Origin: JBFWRK01 sp050248955
Lineage (GTDB): Bacteria > Actinomycetota > Acidimicrobiia > Acidimicrobiales > Ilumatobacteraceae
Reading direction: 5' to 3'
DNA: 64,000 nucleotides
Assembly (NCBI GenBank): GCA_050248955.1
Contig: JBFWRK010000005.1
Coordinates: 124,001-188,000 of the forward strand
This document shows, in pieces, positions 62,221 to 64,000 of this stretch; within the stretch, counting starts at the first letter, position 1; the number at the start of each line of letters is the position of its first letter. Made by a program: the position numbers and the translations under genes. The notes under the pieces were generated by a model. It did no database searches. It had not been told where the DNA came from and was given only the letters and a program-made list of their open reading frames with translations.

Positions 62221-63639
62221 ATGGGCGACGTCGGGGAGGGGCTGCTCGACCAGCTGTCACGCCTCGCCGCGGTGCTGCGTCGGGCCGGCGTCGACGTGTC
62301 GACCGGCGAGCTGATCGACGCCGGTCGCGCGCTCACCCACCTCGACCTGCTCGAGCGCGACACGGTGCGCGCGTCGTTGCGTGCCGTGATGGTCAAGCGG
62401 GAGCCAGATCTGGCTGTGTTCGACGACGCGTTCGATCTCGTCTTCGGCCGGACCGGCGGATCTCGGGAGGACGACGGGCTGCGGGAGGGCGGTGGCCGCG
62501 AGCCTCTGGTGCCGCCGATCGCCGCCGGCGTCGCGCCGTCGGTCCGCGCGGGGGAGCAGGAGCTGCGCGCCGATCTCGAACGCGCTGCTGGTGCTGGCGA
62601 CGAGGCAGCGATGGGTGCGCTGGCGGCGCGGGCAGTCGATCTGTACGGCGGCGGTGGCGGATCGGACCGCCAGCAGCTGCACCTGATCCTCCGCACGCTC
62701 GATGTCGCCAACCTGCTGGCCGCGGCGATGCGCGCGTTGCGGGCGGACGACGAGCACGACCGGCTCGAGCTGTCGCTCCGCCGCCACGAGATCGCGCGTG
62801 CGCTCGAGCACTTCCGTCGGGCGCTCGCGGCCGAGATCGCCCGGCGGCGGCGGTCCGGTGCCGGCGACGGTGATGCCGGCGACGTCCTTGCGCTGCCGGT
62901 CGCCCCCGCTGATCGATCGCTGCTGAGCTTGTCGACCACCGACCTCGCCGAGCTCCGCCGCACCGTCCAGCCGCTGGCCCGGCAGCTCGCGGCCCGCATC
63001 GGCCGCCGCCGGCGCTCGCACACCATCGGCCGGGTCGACCTGCGCCGGACCGTCCGCGCGTCGTTGCAGACCGGTGGCATCCCACTCGAGCCGGCACTGC
63101 GCCGTCGCCATCCGCACCGTCCCGATGTCGTCGTGCTGTGCGACGTCTCCGGCTCGGTCGCCGAGTTCGCGCAGTTCACCTTCACGTTGCTGCACGCGGT
63201 GCACGACGTCCTCGGCGACGTGCGCAGCTTCGCCTTCGTCGGTGGCATCGCCGAGATGACCGAGGTGTTCGAGCGGGCGACGCACGATGTGCCCGTGCGG
63301 CGGATCCTCGAACAGCCGGGTGTCGTCGGCCTCGACGGTCACAGCGACTACGGCGCAGCGTTCCGTCAGTTCCAGCGGGAGTACCTGGACGACGTCGTCG
63401 GGCCCCGGACGACGGTGATCGTCACCGGCGACGGCCGGAGCAACTTCCGCGAACCGGGCGTGGAAGCGTTCGCCGCGATCGCCGGCCGGGCCAGGCGGAC
63501 GTACTGGCTCGATCCCGAACCGGAGAGCGACTGGGCCGTGGACGACTCGATGATCGAGCACTACCGAGCCGTCTGCGACGGAGTGTACGCCGTGTCGACC
63601 GCACGCCTGCTGGCGGATGCGATCGCCGAGCTCGTCTGA
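62221..63639 (+). CDS. VWA-domain protein, CoxE-like
   Basis: A 472-residue soluble protein. The N-terminal ~290 residues are Arg-rich and helical; the C-terminal part is a von Willebrand A domain with the metal-site motif LCDVSGSVAEFAQF and a later VTGDGRSNFREP. CoxE-like proteins work with MoxR-type ATPases in metal-centre assembly, but here no such ATPase is adjacent. It is divergent from the hydroquinone operon, so a role in maturing the Fe-dependent dioxygenase is an attractive but untested idea. Confidence 0.8.
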   Translation: MGDVGEGLLDQLSRLAAVLRRAGVDVSTGELIDAGRALTHLDLLERDTVRASLRAVMVKREPDLAVFDDAFDLVFGRTGGSREDDGLREGGGREPLVPPIAAGVAPSVRAGEQELRADLERAAGAGDEAAMGALAARAVDLYGGGGGSDRQQLHLILRTLDVANLLAAAMRALRADDEHDRLELSLRRHEIARALEHFRRALAAEIARRRRSGAGDGDAGDVLALPVAPADRSLLSLSTTDLAELRRTVQPLARQLAARIGRRRRSHTIGRVDLRRTVRASLQTGGIPLEPALRRRHPHRPDVVVLCDVSGSVAEFAQFTFTLLHAVHDVLGDVRSFAFVGGIAEMTEVFERATHDVPVRRILEQPGVVGLDGHSDYGAAFRQFQREYLDDVVGPRTTVIVTGDGRSNFREPGVEAFAAIAGRARRTYWLDPEPESDWAVDDSMIEHYRAVCDGVYAVSTARLLADAIAELV

Positions 63640-63640
63640 A

Positions 63641-64000
63641 CTACCGGCCGGCGACCGAGGCGAGCAGCGCGCGTGCGTGATCGATCTCGCGCGGGCTGAT
63701 CTCGTGCGGCAGACCGGGGAAGACCTCGACCGTGACGTCAGCACCTGCGGCGCGGTACGCGTCAGCGGACTCCTGGACGCGCCACAGTGGCACCCAGTCG
63801 TCGGCGTCGCCGACGCCGAAGTACGCCGGCATGCCATCGAACGAGCCGGCGACGGTGAGCACCGTCCCTTCGGGCCCGATCATGCCGCCCGTCAGCGCGA
63901 GCAGCCCGCCGGCGCGCCGGGGGTGGCGGGCGAGGTACTCGGTGACGAGGCAGGCTCCCTGTGAGAAGCCGGCCCAGACGATGCGCCGCTGATCGAGACC
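63641..64000 (-). CDS. Alpha/beta-hydrolase (carboxylesterase/phospholipase type), partial
   Basis: The reading frame runs off the right edge; the visible 119 residues are the C-terminal half. The nucleophile elbow GFSQGACLV, the Asp segment GVGDADDWVPLWR and the His in GLPHEISPREID form a complete catalytic triad of the small carboxylesterase (YpfH/AbhD) family. It converges on the VWA gene with a 1-nt gap. The start is outside the window. Confidence 0.8.
   Translation of the reverse strand, partial: GLDQRRIVWAGFSQGACLVTEYLARHPRRAGGLLALTGGMIGPEGTVLTVAGSFDGMPAYFGVGDADDWVPLWRVQESADAYRAAGADVTVEVFPGLPHEISPREIDHARALLASVAGR

Overview
The window is very GC-rich DNA with dense, often overlapping genes. 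It looks like the chromosome of a high-GC actinobacterium, most likely an acidimicrobial-type lineage. That placement is inferred from gene content: an EtfD-like membrane Fe-S oxidoreductase, a SigK/RskA-type sigma and anti-sigma pair, a fused-type dCTP deaminase, an LLM-class flavin oxidoreductase, and many promoters whose -10 box sits 7-8 nt before the start codon (leaderless mRNAs). No rRNA and no CRISPR array were seen.

Layout. 1-31.3 kb is housekeeping: a tRNA-Gly cut by the left edge, dcd interrupted by an intein, etfD, a cNMP-binding protein, galE, a sugar transferase, gpmA, a subtilase, an HtrA-type protease, a flavodoxin, uvrD/pcrA interrupted by a second intein, an LLM oxidoreductase, a ClC channel, the sigma/anti-sigma pair, a methyltransferase, a YaaA-like protein, a moxR-DUF58-transglutaminase-like operon, a giant tandem-repeat surface protein and an ABC-F ATPase. 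31.4-32.9 kb carries tRNA-Ser(GCT), a LysM/lysozyme-like wall protein with a structured leader, and tRNA-Arg(ACG).

32.9-40.1 kb, directly after tRNA-Arg, is an accessory island. It holds a small KOW-like protein, tRNA-like halves in reversed order, a HEPN-motif protein, a tandem pair of membrane-anchored coiled-coil paralogues (one frameshifted), a GNAT-like pair, a PD-(D/E)xK nuclease-like protein, a frameshifted lipoprotein fused head-to-head to a 5'-truncated vapB, an intact vapC, and a MazEF-like pair. 40.1-49.7 kb returns to metabolism: a DMT transporter with a histidine-rich tail, a DM13 protein, a TlpA/CcdA redox pair, and a co-directional SDR, GT4, GH65, Usp and carbonic anhydrase series.

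49.7-62.1 kb is one long, translationally coupled minus-strand operon. It appears to encode the whole route from hydroquinone to central metabolism: a two-subunit hydroquinone dioxygenase (HapC/HapD type), 4-hydroxymuconic semialdehyde dehydrogenase, maleylacetate reductase, a two-subunit 3-oxoadipate CoA-transferase and a thiolase, with a dedicated five-gene Liv-type ABC importer and one NTF2-like protein of unknown role. A divergent VWA protein and a truncated alpha/beta-hydrolase close the window.

Strongest points for follow-up: the apparent class 3 intein in dcd, the hydroquinone operon, the tail-to-head tRNA halves beside a HEPN protein, and an 88-nt palindromic repeat present in two intergenic copies.
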